The notes under the pieces were generated by a model. It ran no database searches and had not been told where the DNA came from. It was given only the letters and a program-made list of their open reading frames with translations. From positions 1-39,532 of the IMG/VR virus record IMGVR_UViG_3300032323_000691: DNA of 39,532 bases; one strand, given 5' to 3'. Source of the stretch: a virus. Shown piece by piece: positions 22,314 through 29,189 of this stretch (its first letter is position 1; every line of letters starts with the position of its first letter). Both the position numbers and the translations under genes were made by a program.

Positions 22314-22519
22314 GACTCTAACAAGCCTTCGCTTTTGAGGAAGTTGACATACTCAGCAAGCAACGCTTTCTTGTTGCGTGTCTTGCTGCCGATAAACTGA
22401 CGCACGGTCGGCGCAACCGATCCCATTGAGTGCTTCATGCCCAAACTTTCGAGCTTGAGCATGGATTTGAGCACTAGCAATTGGTAGGCTGCAATCTTCT
22501 CTGGAGTGTCGGCGATCAT
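22310..22519 (-). CDS. Small hypothetical protein
   Basis: 69 aa starting MIADTPEKIAAYQLLVLKSM. All-helical, basic, with SVAPTVRQFIGSKTRNKKALLAEYVNFL, which may be a small DNA- or protein-binding helical bundle. It is immediately after the first operon gene (two-base gap; GCCTAACCATG) and is coupled to the endolysin gene. Function unknown. Confidence 0.6.
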   Translation of the reverse strand: MIADTPEKIAAYQLLVLKSMLKLESLGMKHSMGSVAPTVRQFIGSKTRNKKALLAEYVNFLKSEGLLES

Positions 22520-22521
22520 GG

Positions 22522-22872
22522 TTAGGCGACGTTGACGGTCATCTCAGCTTCCTGCGCTTTCTTGAGCCACTTTTCGGCGTTGGCGCGATAGCGTTCCGCC
22601 AAACTGAGCGTCTTAGTTTCGCTAAGCTTGATCCAAGTGCTACGGACGCGCTTGTTTTCAACGATTTTCATGTCTCCAACGAAGCCGCCACGGTTCAGAA
22701 TCTCTGTCACAAGACCGCAAACCTGAGGAGCTTCCAAAGCTGCCAGCTTGGTTTTCTTCTCTGCACGAGCGGCTTTGATTTGATCACGATAGACCGTGAT
22801 CTCGTCACGGGTGAACGAATTGCCGTTATTGACGCGCCAAACGATGTCTTCCTTTTTGAGTACGAGTTGCAT
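22522..22872 (-). CDS. First gene of the leftward operon, hypothetical protein
   Basis: 116 aa from the ATG at 22872 (MQLVLKKEDIVWRVNNGNSF). AAAGGA lies about 8 bases upstream; a longer start at 22914 would cross the hairpin 22909-22923. It contains a basic central helix (YRDQIKAARAEKKTKLAALE) and a C-terminal helical segment. As the first gene after the control region it would be the earliest expressed of the operon. No family recognised. Confidence 0.65.
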   Translation of the reverse strand: MQLVLKKEDIVWRVNNGNSFTRDEITVYRDQIKAARAEKKTKLAALEAPQVCGLVTEILNRGGFVGDMKIVENKRVRSTWIKLSETKTLSLAERYRANAEKWLKKAQEAEMTVNVA

Positions 22873-22981
22873 CTGTCTATCCTTTCTATGGTTTTGCCAG
22901 TTATTAGCCGCCAAGGTTTGGCGTTTAACCCTTGCGCCACGATAAGGCTACTGACTTGCAAGGGAACCCGGCTACGTTCTT

Positions 22982-23018
22982 TTGACGGGGAACAGCCATG
23001 CCGGGGTTAATTGTTAAC
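22982..23018 (+). promoter_or_regulatory. Promoter/operator candidate
   Basis: TTGACG (five of six to the -35 consensus) is followed after 18 bases by GTTAAT (four of six to the -10). The -10 overlaps the inverted repeat GTTAA-TTG-TTAAC (23006-23018), a possible operator. A transcript from here would run rightward into the inverted-repeat region. Assigned by eye only. Confidence 0.35.
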
Positions 23019-23422
23019 GGTTTGAATTTGTCCAAGTGGTTTCATTCGGAGCGGGTTGCTTGGTCAACTCACTCCGCGCTTTCCTTTCGGGTCGGAGAGA
23101 TTCGCGTCTCTCCAGTCGATCAGGTAGCCATACGATGCACCACCCGTAAGCTAATCGACTCGGCCACAATGGCCGCTTGGGCTAGCGTAGCGTCATCAGG
23201 ACTGGTTCAATTTCACCCTACTCCCTCGGCTCGCCTAGCCGATCAGGTTCCGACTCCGTCGCGCCCATCAAGGGACACTCTCGGCTCTTATGTCGTTACC
23301 CCAACCGTCGCGCCCTGTGGCACGCCTTCGACTCTGAAAGAACACCGGAGTTGCCTCCGACATCACCGACTATGCATACGCGAAAGCGCGTGACGATCAA
23401 AATCTTCAGAAATCGTCTTTTT
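23018..23422 (+). ncRNA. Candidate structured non-coding RNA of about 400 nt
   Basis: The region contains consecutive stable hairpins: 23047-23076 (CGGAGCGGGTTG paired with CAACTCACTCCG, one wobble and one mismatch), 23094-23113 (GGAGAGA/TCTCTCC), 23114-23160 (AGTCGAT, TAGC and TACG pairing with CGTA, GCTA and ATCGACT), 23161-23175 (CGGCCA/TGGCCG), 23227-23241 (CGGCT/AGCCG), 23346-23359 (CGGAG/CTCCG) and 23378-23391 (ACGCG/CGCGT). GTCGGAG at 23091 can also pair at long range with CTCCGAC at 23355. It is bracketed by a promoter candidate and a terminator-like hairpin in rightward orientation. Orientation and existence of the RNA are inference; a replication origin rich in secondary structure is the main alternative. 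Confidence 0.35.
23392..23422 (+). terminator. Terminator-like hairpin
   Basis: GACGAT (23392-23397) pairs with ATCGTC (23412-23417) and is followed by TTTTT (23418-23422). The loop is 14 bases and contains TCTTCAGA, which can alternatively pair with TCTGAAGA at 23426-23433. A weak to moderate rho-independent terminator in the rightward direction. Confidence 0.4.
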
Positions 23423-23427
23423 ACCTC

Positions 23428-23441
23428 TGAAGAATTCTTCA
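23428..23441. promoter_or_regulatory. 14-bp perfect palindrome, operator candidate
   Basis: TGAAGAATTCTTCA is a perfect palindrome. A half-site TCTTCA lies 20 bases to its left (23403). No gene overlaps it. It may be bound by one of the HTH proteins encoded in the leftward operon. Confidence 0.4.
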
Positions 23442-23593
23442 TGTAGTGAGGGAGAGACTACGCAAAACCAAGCAATCCGCGCCACTGAAACAACCTCACG
23501 GTAAACGTTAAACACAAGCCAAACCCGCGCCACCAAAGGAGCGCAATCCCATAGAGTCACCAAGAGGTCATCTAAGCAGGAAGGAAGGGCAAT

Positions 23594-23609
23594 TGTTCCA
23601 CGTGGAACA
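23594..23609. promoter_or_regulatory. parS: Perfect bacterial-type parS site
   Basis: TGTTCCACGTGGAACA is a perfect 16-bp palindrome and matches the highly conserved ParB-binding parS sequence of bacterial chromosomes (consensus TGTTnCACGTGnAACA; this exact form occurs in several species). It lies in non-coding DNA between the divergent operons. No ParA- or ParB-like gene is seen in this genome, so if functional it would be recognised by the host ParB. A chance match to a perfect 16-mer in about 39 kb is very unlikely. Confidence 0.85.
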
Positions 23610-23619
23610 CTCCACGCCA

Positions 23620-23670
23620 ACCATAGGCAAGCCAACGCTCCAACCATGCCAGACCATGCGTCAACCATGC
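23620..23670. repeat. Helically phased short direct repeats (iteron-like)
   Basis: ACCATGC occurs at 23643-23649, 23653-23659 and 23664-23670, a spacing of 10 and 11 bases or one helical turn, with a related ACCATAG at 23620-23626. The repeats begin 11 bases beyond the parS site. Phased heptamers of this type are typical binding arrays for replication initiators or architectural proteins. Confidence 0.5.
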
Positions 23671-23693
23671 TCCCGAATCCTTTACCCCACCCT

Positions 23694-23817
23694 CGCGTGC
23701 GTCTGTTACAAACGCGTGCGCGTGCGTGCGTGCGTTATGCGCCCGTGTGCGCGTGTCATGCGCGTGCGTGCGCCTGCGCGTGCGCGTATGCGTGCGCGTA
23801 TAGGGGGGGGAGGGGAG
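23694..23817. repeat. Alternating purine-pyrimidine (Z-DNA-prone) tract and G-run
   Basis: Bases 23694-23802 are dominated by GCGTGC/GCGCGT units with few interruptions, so purines and pyrimidines alternate over more than 100 bp. A run of eight Gs (23803-23810), then AGGGGAG, follows. Such sequence favours Z-DNA under negative supercoiling and can slip during replication. Both strands give open frames of His/Arg/Ala/Cys repeats here, which I regard as non-coding. Confidence 0.75.
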
Positions 23818-23873
23818 CAACGCTTGGCCACGCTGTCGCATATTGATAGGTCCGATTGCCACCTTAAAAAAAT

Positions 23874-23902
23874 TTGCAAATAGGTCTTGACCACTACCTA
23901 AT
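23874..23902 (+). promoter_or_regulatory. Possible promoter for the rightward block
   Basis: TTGCAA and CCTAAT, each four of six to consensus, are separated by 17 bases, with transcription expected to start about 14 bases before terS. An A7 run lies just upstream (23866-23872), resembling an UP element. Weak by sequence alone. Confidence 0.3.
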
Positions 23903-23922
23903 GCCACCTGTAGAACGTTTGC

Positions 23923-24522
23923 ATGGGGAGGAAGTCCAAAGCAATTGTGGAGAGTGTAGGGGAGGCGCAAGCCAACCTTAACCACCGTTACATAGAGAAG
24001 CGTAAGCCTAAGGAGGCAGCGTTAGCCTTGGATATGCTGGCTAATGGGGAGACGTATGCGAAGGTGATGGAGGAGACGGGTATAGGGTTTGTGGCACTAT
24101 CGGCTTTGAGGGCGCGGCATGAGCGGGCTTTGGAGGTGAGGCGCAAGGAGCTTGCGTTAGACGGCTTTGAGATGGCGGAGAGGATGAGGGCGTTGGTGGC
24201 AAAGAAGACGGAGATGTTGATGGAGGATGATGAGGCGTTGATGAAGACGCCGCTTAAAGACTTAACGCTAAGCTATGGCATTAGTGTGGACAAGGGCTTG
24301 CAGGCTCTTGGAGAGCAGAAGGTGGTGGTGGAGCATAGGACGGGGAAGCCGTCGCTTGCTGACGCTATGAAGGCTATTGAGGAGGCTAGGGCAGCTTTAC
24401 GGAATGACACCATTGCAGTACTCACGACCCCTGTTCAGCGAGTGGAGTCCGTCGTTGAAGTGGACAGCGACGATGACGAAGGAGGGGACAATAGCGTGGT
24501 GGAGTCCCGAAGTGAGGATTAA
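23923..24522 (+). CDS. terS: Terminase small subunit candidate
   Basis: 199 aa beginning MGRKSKAIVESVGEAQANLN. Residues about 30-70 (KPKEAALALDMLANGETYAK, IGFVALSALRARHE) look like a helix-turn-helix domain as in many small terminase subunits, followed by long helices (EVRRKELALDGFEMAERMRA) for oligomerisation and an acidic end. It stands directly before terL, the usual place. It would bind the packaging site, possibly in the non-coding region upstream. No clear Shine-Dalgarno lies before the ATG; GGGGAGG is just inside the gene. Confidence 0.65.
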   Translation: MGRKSKAIVESVGEAQANLNHRYIEKRKPKEAALALDMLANGETYAKVMEETGIGFVALSALRARHERALEVRRKELALDGFEMAERMRALVAKKTEMLMEDDEALMKTPLKDLTLSYGISVDKGLQALGEQKVVVEHRTGKPSLADAMKAIEEARAALRNDTIAVLTTPVQRVESVVEVDSDDDEGGDNSVVESRSED

Positions 24523-24530
24523 GGTGGTAT

Positions 24531-26138
24531 ATGTCCCTAGTCTGGAAGCAGCACCCAATACTGACGCCTCCTACGATTGAGGAGATGGCGCGGATGGACC
24601 CCAAGCAGTTGGTCCAACTGTGGGAGCTATTCCATGAGGCCATTGAGAACGCTGAGCGTGATCCCTATCGGTATGGCTTTAAGCTAGCCAATTGGATGGA
24701 GGCGGAGGAACTACTGGCTAAGAAGAATGAGATTCTTGTTAGCGGCGGAAATCGTTCGTCCAAAACGAGTTGGGCTGCTCATGCGGTGGTGAAGGCAGCG
24801 ATTGAGAACGAGGGGTCCGTTATAATGTGCTTCGCCCAAAATGCTGACGTTTCCATCAGACAGCAGCAGTCCGCGATCTACGATGCGCTTCCCGAGGAGC
24901 TTAAGCGCAAAACTCTTGGTACTGAGGAGAATGTCTCCTACACGCGAAAGAATGGCTTTAGCAAGTCGAGCCTCATCCTGCCGGGGAGCAAGAGCCACAT
25001 CATCTTCAAAACCTACGCCCAATACCTGAACAACGACACCATCCTTGAGGGTGCGGAGTTGGGCAGTAGGAAGGCCAAGTGGCTCAATATTGGTACATGG
25101 TGCGACGAGTACCTGATTGGCCCCGAGCTTCTGGCTACGCTGCGGTTCCGTCTGGCTACCCGCAACGCCAAGATGATTGTGACGTTTACCCCTATTGATG
25201 GGTATACGGAGGTAGTGCGCGACTATCTGGAGGGTGCCAAGACGCTGGTGTACAAGGAGGCCGAGCTACTGAACCACCGAAAGGTGCCGTTTCTGCAAGA
25301 GAGCAAGAACCGGAATGCTGGCATCATCTACTTCCATTCCCGCGACAATCCCTTCGGCGGGTACGAGCGTATTGCCGAGGATTTGAAGAACCGTCCTGAG
25401 GACGAGATCCTATGCCGTGCCTACGGTGTTCCGACGAAGAGCAAGAGTACGCAGTTCCCCAACTTCTCGATAGAGGTTAATGTCGTTAAGCATGAGTCCA
25501 TCCCCACCAAGGGACTCACGCGCTACATGATCCTCGATCCCGCAGGACGAAAGAACTGGTTCATGGCTTGGATCGGCGTTGATGAAGCCGGAACGTTTTG
25601 GGTCTATAGAGAATGGCCCGATGTAAACGTGGGAGATTGGGCTAAATGGCATGGGGGTAAGTGGATTGGGGGCGAGGGGTCCAAGGGCTTGGGCTATGGC
25701 ATCAAGGACTATGTAGAGCTTATCGGCAATATGGAAGAGGGTGAAACCATCTTTGAGCGGCTGATTGACCCTCGGCTAGGTGCGGCCAAGTACCAGACGC
25801 AGAACGGAGCTTCGTCCATCATAGAGGATTTGGCTGATGCGGGGCTGACGTTCATCCCTGCTCCCGGCTTGGACATTGAGGATGGCCTACAGGCGTTGCA
25901 GACCAAGATGGCTTACAACCGCAAGGCTCCGATGGATAGCGTCAATCGTCCTCATTTCTACGTTTCTGACCGCTGCCAGAACATCATCGCCGCACTACAG
26001 GAGTACACGGCGGATGGTGGGCCGGATGAGGCGCACAAAGATCCTATCGACGTACTGCGGTATGCCGCGATTGACGGCATCCGCTACGTTGACGACAAGG
26101 CGTTTAACAAGACTCGCAGAACTACAGGAGGCTACTAA
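24531..26138 (+). CDS. terL: Terminase large subunit
   Basis: 535 aa. ATPase: Walker A-like G72-G-N-R-S-S-K78-T79 and Walker B acidic pair in T-W-C-D192-E193. Nuclease (RNase H-like) residues: M-I-L-D336-P-A-G, L-I-D413-P-R and D504-P-I-D507-V-L-R-Y. These are in the order and spacing of phage TerL, the motor that pumps DNA into the prohead through the portal and cuts it. The gene follows terS by eight bases and is coupled to the next gene by TAATG. Length is standard. The exact packaging class (cos or pac) cannot be told from the motifs alone. Confidence 0.93.
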   Translation: MSLVWKQHPILTPPTIEEMARMDPKQLVQLWELFHEAIENAERDPYRYGFKLANWMEAEELLAKKNEILVSGGNRSSKTSWAAHAVVKAAIENEGSVIMCFAQNADVSIRQQQSAIYDALPEELKRKTLGTEENVSYTRKNGFSKSSLILPGSKSHIIFKTYAQYLNNDTILEGAELGSRKAKWLNIGTWCDEYLIGPELLATLRFRLATRNAKMIVTFTPIDGYTEVVRDYLEGAKTLVYKEAELLNHRKVPFLQESKNRNAGIIYFHSRDNPFGGYERIAEDLKNRPEDEILCRAYGVPTKSKSTQFPNFSIEVNVVKHESIPTKGLTRYMILDPAGRKNWFMAWIGVDEAGTFWVYREWPDVNVGDWAKWHGGKWIGGEGSKGLGYGIKDYVELIGNMEEGETIFERLIDPRLGAAKYQTQNGASSIIEDLADAGLTFIPAPGLDIEDGLQALQTKMAYNRKAPMDSVNRPHFYVSDRCQNIIAALQEYTADGGPDEAHKDPIDVLRYAAIDGIRYVDDKAFNKTRRTTGGY

Positions 26139-26530
26139 TGGAACCGATCAATACACCCATCATCGCTCTGGCTGACAAGCTGGGCAAGACCGTCAACGAT
26201 TTGCTGGCTATCAAGAACAGCAAGCTCACTAAGGGCCAGCACTACACGGGCTATGGCAAGAACACCTACTTTACCCCCGAGGGTGTGGCTGAGGTGGAGC
26301 TTGCGCTAGAGATCCCGCTGGCCGTACCGGACAAGCTGAACGGCGTGGTGCTGCATCCTGCCAAGAACCCCGACTGGGTGATGGTAAAGCTGGAGCATAA
26401 GGACGGGAAAATCCCGGTGAAGATCGGGCGCAAATACCGTGGTAAACTTATCGGCAAGCGCATCGTCATTGATGCAATCACAGACGCAAGCGGATCAACT
26501 ACTTACCGTCATGCAGAACTCCGAGGATGA
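26138..26530 (+). CDS. Hypothetical protein between terL and portal
   Basis: 130 aa, start ATG overlapping the terL stop (TAATG). The N-terminal 60 residues (IIALADKLGKTVNDLLAIKN, GYGKNTYFTPEGVAEVELAL) resemble a small winged-helix or Kila-N-like fold that ends in a FTPEG helix start. The C-terminal part is beta-rich and basic (VKIGRKYRGKLIGKRIVID). Not recognised. Its 3' end overlaps the next small gene by 20 bases. Confidence 0.6.
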   Translation: MEPINTPIIALADKLGKTVNDLLAIKNSKLTKGQHYTGYGKNTYFTPEGVAEVELALEIPLAVPDKLNGVVLHPAKNPDWVMVKLEHKDGKIPVKIGRKYRGKLIGKRIVIDAITDASGSTTYRHAELRG

Positions 26531-26714
26531 CCCAACATCTAATCGCGAGTGGCTGAATGAGCAAGTGGACCGTCTGCTTGGGTTTGAGATATTGCATCGC
26601 ACTCTACACGCCAAGTATCAACCCATCGAACCAACTGCTCTCTCCGACAAAACCGGACTCGACCGTAATGCGGCTAAGCGGATTGTAACTCACCTCCGAA
26701 CTATTCTGAAATGA
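26511..26714 (+). CDS. Small HTH-like protein before portal
   Basis: 67 aa from the ATG at 26511 (MQNSEDDPTSNREWLNEQVD). The C-terminal half, PTALSDKTGLDRNAAKRIVT followed by HLRTILK, reads as a helix-turn-helix. I prefer this start to one at 26439, which would lie deep inside the preceding gene. Its stop overlaps the portal start (ATGA). It could regulate late genes or act in packaging; unknown. Confidence 0.55.
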   Translation: MQNSEDDPTSNREWLNEQVDRLLGFEILHRTLHAKYQPIEPTALSDKTGLDRNAAKRIVTHLRTILK

Positions 26715-28801
26715 CCAACGAAGATAACGCTGAAGCCCTGACCTACGTTCAGAATACCCCGAACGTCAAAGCACTTGTCGATGCGTTCGACCGCACGGCG
26801 AATGACCTAGAGTTCTACTTCGACCAATGCCGCGACAGCTATGACTATCGCCGCAACATCTGGCCGGGGAAGTCGGACGATCTTCGTAAGCATGGGCCGG
26901 ATGCGTTCCCGTGGGACGGTGCTGCGGACAACGAGGCCCATGTCATCAACGAGCGTGTCAACCGCTACATCGCTCTGTTCATGTCGGCTATGGCTCGCGC
27001 CAACATCCGCGCCTACCCCGTAGAAACTGGCGACCTTGGCCGCGCTCGTACGGTGAGTGCGTTCCTCAAGTGGATGGTGGCTTCGTACATCCCCGGCTTT
27101 AAGCGGCAGATGGAGCTTGGAGCCAACTACTTGTTGGAGCGTGGGCTTGTTGTCACCTACGTTGGCTGGCAGCGCGAAGACCGCACGTTTAAGCAGACGC
27201 TGACGCTCGATCAGTTGATGGCTATTAGCCCAGACGTCGTGAAGATGATTCTGGAAAAGCAGAATGACTCGCAGATGGTTGCGCTGCTTCAAGCCCAGTT
27301 TAACGGCATCCCCGAGAAGAAGGCCAAACGTATCCTTAATGACCTACGCAAGACTGGCCGCGCCGAGTTCCCGGTGGTTCGCCGCAGCGTTGATCGCCCT
27401 TGGGTGCAGGCCGTTGCGCCGGATGGCGATGTTCTGTTCCCTGCCTATGCCACCGATCCCCAGCGTGCCCCGTATTGCTTCTGGCGTGTGCTAATGACCG
27501 CGCAGGAATTGCGGAACAAGATTAGCAGCGAAGGCTGGGACAAGGATTGGGTGGAGTACGTTATCGAGAACTGCAAAGAGGCGGGAGACCCCCTCCGACT
27601 TGAACGGCGTAATCAGTTCACTTACACCACCGTGACGTACGATGCGTCGGAGTTGTATGAGGTCATCTATGGCTATCAGCGACTGATTGACGAAGAGGAC
27701 AACTCGGAGGGGATCTACTGCACGGTGTTCCATCGCGAGGTGTTTGGCAAGCAGGAAGTTCCAGATCACGCAAAGTTTGAACTGATGAACGGATACGAGG
27801 ACTATCCGTTTGTCGTTACCAAGTTGTCCGAGGACAACAAGCGTCTCTACGATATTCAGTCTGTGCCGGAAATGCTGAAGGGCATTCAATGGCAAGTGAA
27901 GACTGAGCGCGATAGTCGCACCGACCGTAATAGCTTGGCGACGATGCCGCCGATTATGCATCCGGTGGGTAACGCTCCGTCTGATTGGGGACCGGGACGC
28001 TATATCCCTTACCGCCGCGCTGGCGAGTTCCAGTTTGGTCCTACGCCTCCGTACAATCCCGGCAGCGTAGAGATGGAGCGCACGCAGCTTGAGCAGGCCG
28101 ACAAGATCCTTGGCCTCGATGTCAACAATCCGCTGTCTGGCGTGCAGCAGCAGTACTTCGTAGACAAGTTCCTTACGCACGTCCGCGACGTGCTGCGCCT
28201 AGCCTACAAGTGCTTCCAGCGGTTTGGTCCCGATCAGGTGTTTTTCCGTGTTACGGGTGTCTCTGATCCACAGCGTTTTAACAAGGGCGACCCGAATGAA
28301 AACTTTGACATCATCATCAATTACGATGTGATGCAAACCGATCCCGATAATGTCGAAGCGCAAATTGCTCAGTTTTCTACGCTACTTCAGTTGGACCGGA
28401 ATGGGCGCATGGACGTGGATATGCTTCTCGAATTGGCCGCAGCCGCCATCAATCCGGTTGTTGCTGACTCCATTCTACGTCCTGCTGGGCAAGCGGCAGA
28501 CCAAATCACGAAGCAAGTTACGGATGACCTGTCCAAGATCTATGCAGGCATCGAGGTTGGCGCACGCCCGAACGGTGCGCAAATCGCGCTGCAAGTGATT
28601 CAGTCTTACATCCAGCAGCCTGACGTTAACCAGCGTTTGCAAAACGATCAGCCGTTCCAGACCCGTCTCCAGAAGTACAGCCAGCAGTATCAGTTCCAGA
28701 TGACGCAGGCTCAGAATGCCCAGATTGGTCGCATCGGTACGGCTCCTGCCGCGATGGGCGAGACCAATACGCAGGCCATGCAGCAGACTCCTAGCTACTA
28801 A
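26711..28801 (+). CDS. Portal protein
   Basis: 696 aa. N-terminal landmarks of large podovirus-type portals: R-R-N-I-W-P-G-K-S-D-D, G-P-D-A-F-P-W-D-G-A-A-D and I-N-E-R-V-N-R-Y (residues 48-93), then a body with alternating helices and beta-strands, a proline-rich segment around WGPGRYIPYRRAGEF and a Gln-rich C-terminal barrel-like tail. It would form the dodecameric vertex through which DNA enters and leaves. Position after terminase and before scaffold and capsid genes is the usual order. The next gene overlaps its stop (TAATG). Confidence 0.88.
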   Translation: MTNEDNAEALTYVQNTPNVKALVDAFDRTANDLEFYFDQCRDSYDYRRNIWPGKSDDLRKHGPDAFPWDGAADNEAHVINERVNRYIALFMSAMARANIRAYPVETGDLGRARTVSAFLKWMVASYIPGFKRQMELGANYLLERGLVVTYVGWQREDRTFKQTLTLDQLMAISPDVVKMILEKQNDSQMVALLQAQFNGIPEKKAKRILNDLRKTGRAEFPVVRRSVDRPWVQAVAPDGDVLFPAYATDPQRAPYCFWRVLMTAQELRNKISSEGWDKDWVEYVIENCKEAGDPLRLERRNQFTYTTVTYDASELYEVIYGYQRLIDEEDNSEGIYCTVFHREVFGKQEVPDHAKFELMNGYEDYPFVVTKLSEDNKRLYDIQSVPEMLKGIQWQVKTERDSRTDRNSLATMPPIMHPVGNAPSDWGPGRYIPYRRAGEFQFGPTPPYNPGSVEMERTQLEQADKILGLDVNNPLSGVQQQYFVDKFLTHVRDVLRLAYKCFQRFGPDQVFFRVTGVSDPQRFNKGDPNENFDIIINYDVMQTDPDNVEAQIAQFSTLLQLDRNGRMDVDMLLELAAAAINPVVADSILRPAGQAADQITKQVTDDLSKIYAGIEVGARPNGAQIALQVIQSYIQQPDVNQRLQNDQPFQTRLQKYSQQYQFQMTQAQNAQIGRIGTAPAAMGETNTQAMQQTPSY

Positions 28802-29010
28802 TGCAAAAGCAAGACAACCTCGATAGCCTAGTTCACATCGACGCATACGTTGAATTCCTTGATGGAATCTACGCCTTGCGCGAATCGCTGATTCAGCAGC
28901 TTCACGACGTATCCTCCGACCGCATCCAACAGATTAGCGGTCGAATCCTCCAATGCGACGACATCCTCCAGATGGGTGGATACCATCGTATCGTTTCTCG
29001 TAGAGGGTAA
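28801..29010 (+). CDS. Small hypothetical protein after portal
   Basis: 69 aa starting MQKQDNLDSLVHIDAYVEFL, coupled to the portal gene by TAATG. Predicted helical, with LRESLIQQLHDVSSDRIQQI as the main helix. No family known to me. It is the last gene before a 220-base spacer with repeats and a terminator-like structure. Confidence 0.6.
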   Translation: MQKQDNLDSLVHIDAYVEFLDGIYALRESLIQQLHDVSSDRIQQISGRILQCDDILQMGGYHRIVSRRG

Positions 29011-29018
29011 TTTCATTA

Positions 29019-29062
29019 TCTGAATAGATAAAACGTACAATCTGGATAAATAAAACGTGAAA
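29019..29062 (+). repeat. Two tandem 22-bp repeats before the capsid operon
   Basis: Two adjacent copies of a 22-bp A+T-rich unit, TCTGrATAr-ATAAAACGT-(4 variable), matching at 18 of 22 positions. They begin nine bases after the previous stop codon. Two helical turns per unit suggests a regulator binding the same DNA face twice. Confidence 0.7.
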
Positions 29063-29071
29063 TAAAAGAAA

Positions 29072-29108
29072 CCCCTAAAAGAAAGGGGGAGTGTGAGGGG
29101 GATTTTTT
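29072..29108 (+). terminator. Terminator-like hairpin with alternative arms
   Basis: CCCCT at 29072-29076 can pair with AGGGG at 29084-29088 (seven-base loop) or with AGGGG at 29096-29100, the latter followed by GATTTTTT. The second pairing is a plausible rho-independent terminator between portal and scaffold genes; the first would compete with it. Confidence 0.45.
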
Positions 29109-29180
29109 GGTCGTGTCAAGCCTATTCGACATGGCCTGCAATTTTCTCTGTTAGCTCCTTAGTGGGTCTTTCGTAAAGCA

Positions 29181-29189
29181 TGGTATATT
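29181..29189 (+). promoter_or_regulatory. Extended -10 promoter candidate before scaffold/capsid genes
   Basis: TGGTATATT is an extended -10 element (TGnTATAnT) 45 bases upstream of the scaffold ATG, after the terminator-like hairpin. No -35 is visible. It would restart transcription for the highly expressed scaffold and capsid genes. Confidence 0.35.

Larger units (their letters stand above)
22873..23922. other. Divergent non-coding control region
   Basis: A 1,050-base stretch without a convincing gene between the leftward and rightward blocks. It holds, in order: a hairpin CGCCAA-ggt-TTGGCG (22909-22923), a promoter/operator candidate near 22982-23018, six or more strong inverted repeats (23047-23391), a terminator-like element (23392-23422), a 14-bp palindrome (23428-23441), two copies of CCGCGCCAC (near 23479 and 23526), a perfect parS (23594-23609), phased ACCATGC repeats (23620-23670), a Z-DNA-prone tract (23694-23802), a G8 run and a promoter-like sequence before terS. 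Likely origin and regulatory centre of the genome. Confidence 0.75.

Noticed and set aside
23200-23225. GGTTCAATTTC resembling a tRNA T-arm
   Set aside because: No acceptor stem, anticodon arm or D-arm can be formed around it on either strand.
22998-23393. 131-codon rightward open frame in the control region
   Set aside because: It runs through the consecutive hairpins, has no ribosome site, and the translation is low-complexity in fold terms (Ser/Thr/Arg/Pro); structure at the nucleic-acid level explains the sequence better.
23572-23985. Open frames on both strands across the parS and GCGTGC tract (starting MFHVEH on the plus strand; ending MFHVEQLPFLPA on the minus strand reading)
   Set aside because: They arise from the parS palindrome and from the alternating purine-pyrimidine repeat, giving Arg/Ala/His/Thr repeats; no ribosome site and no protein-like pattern.
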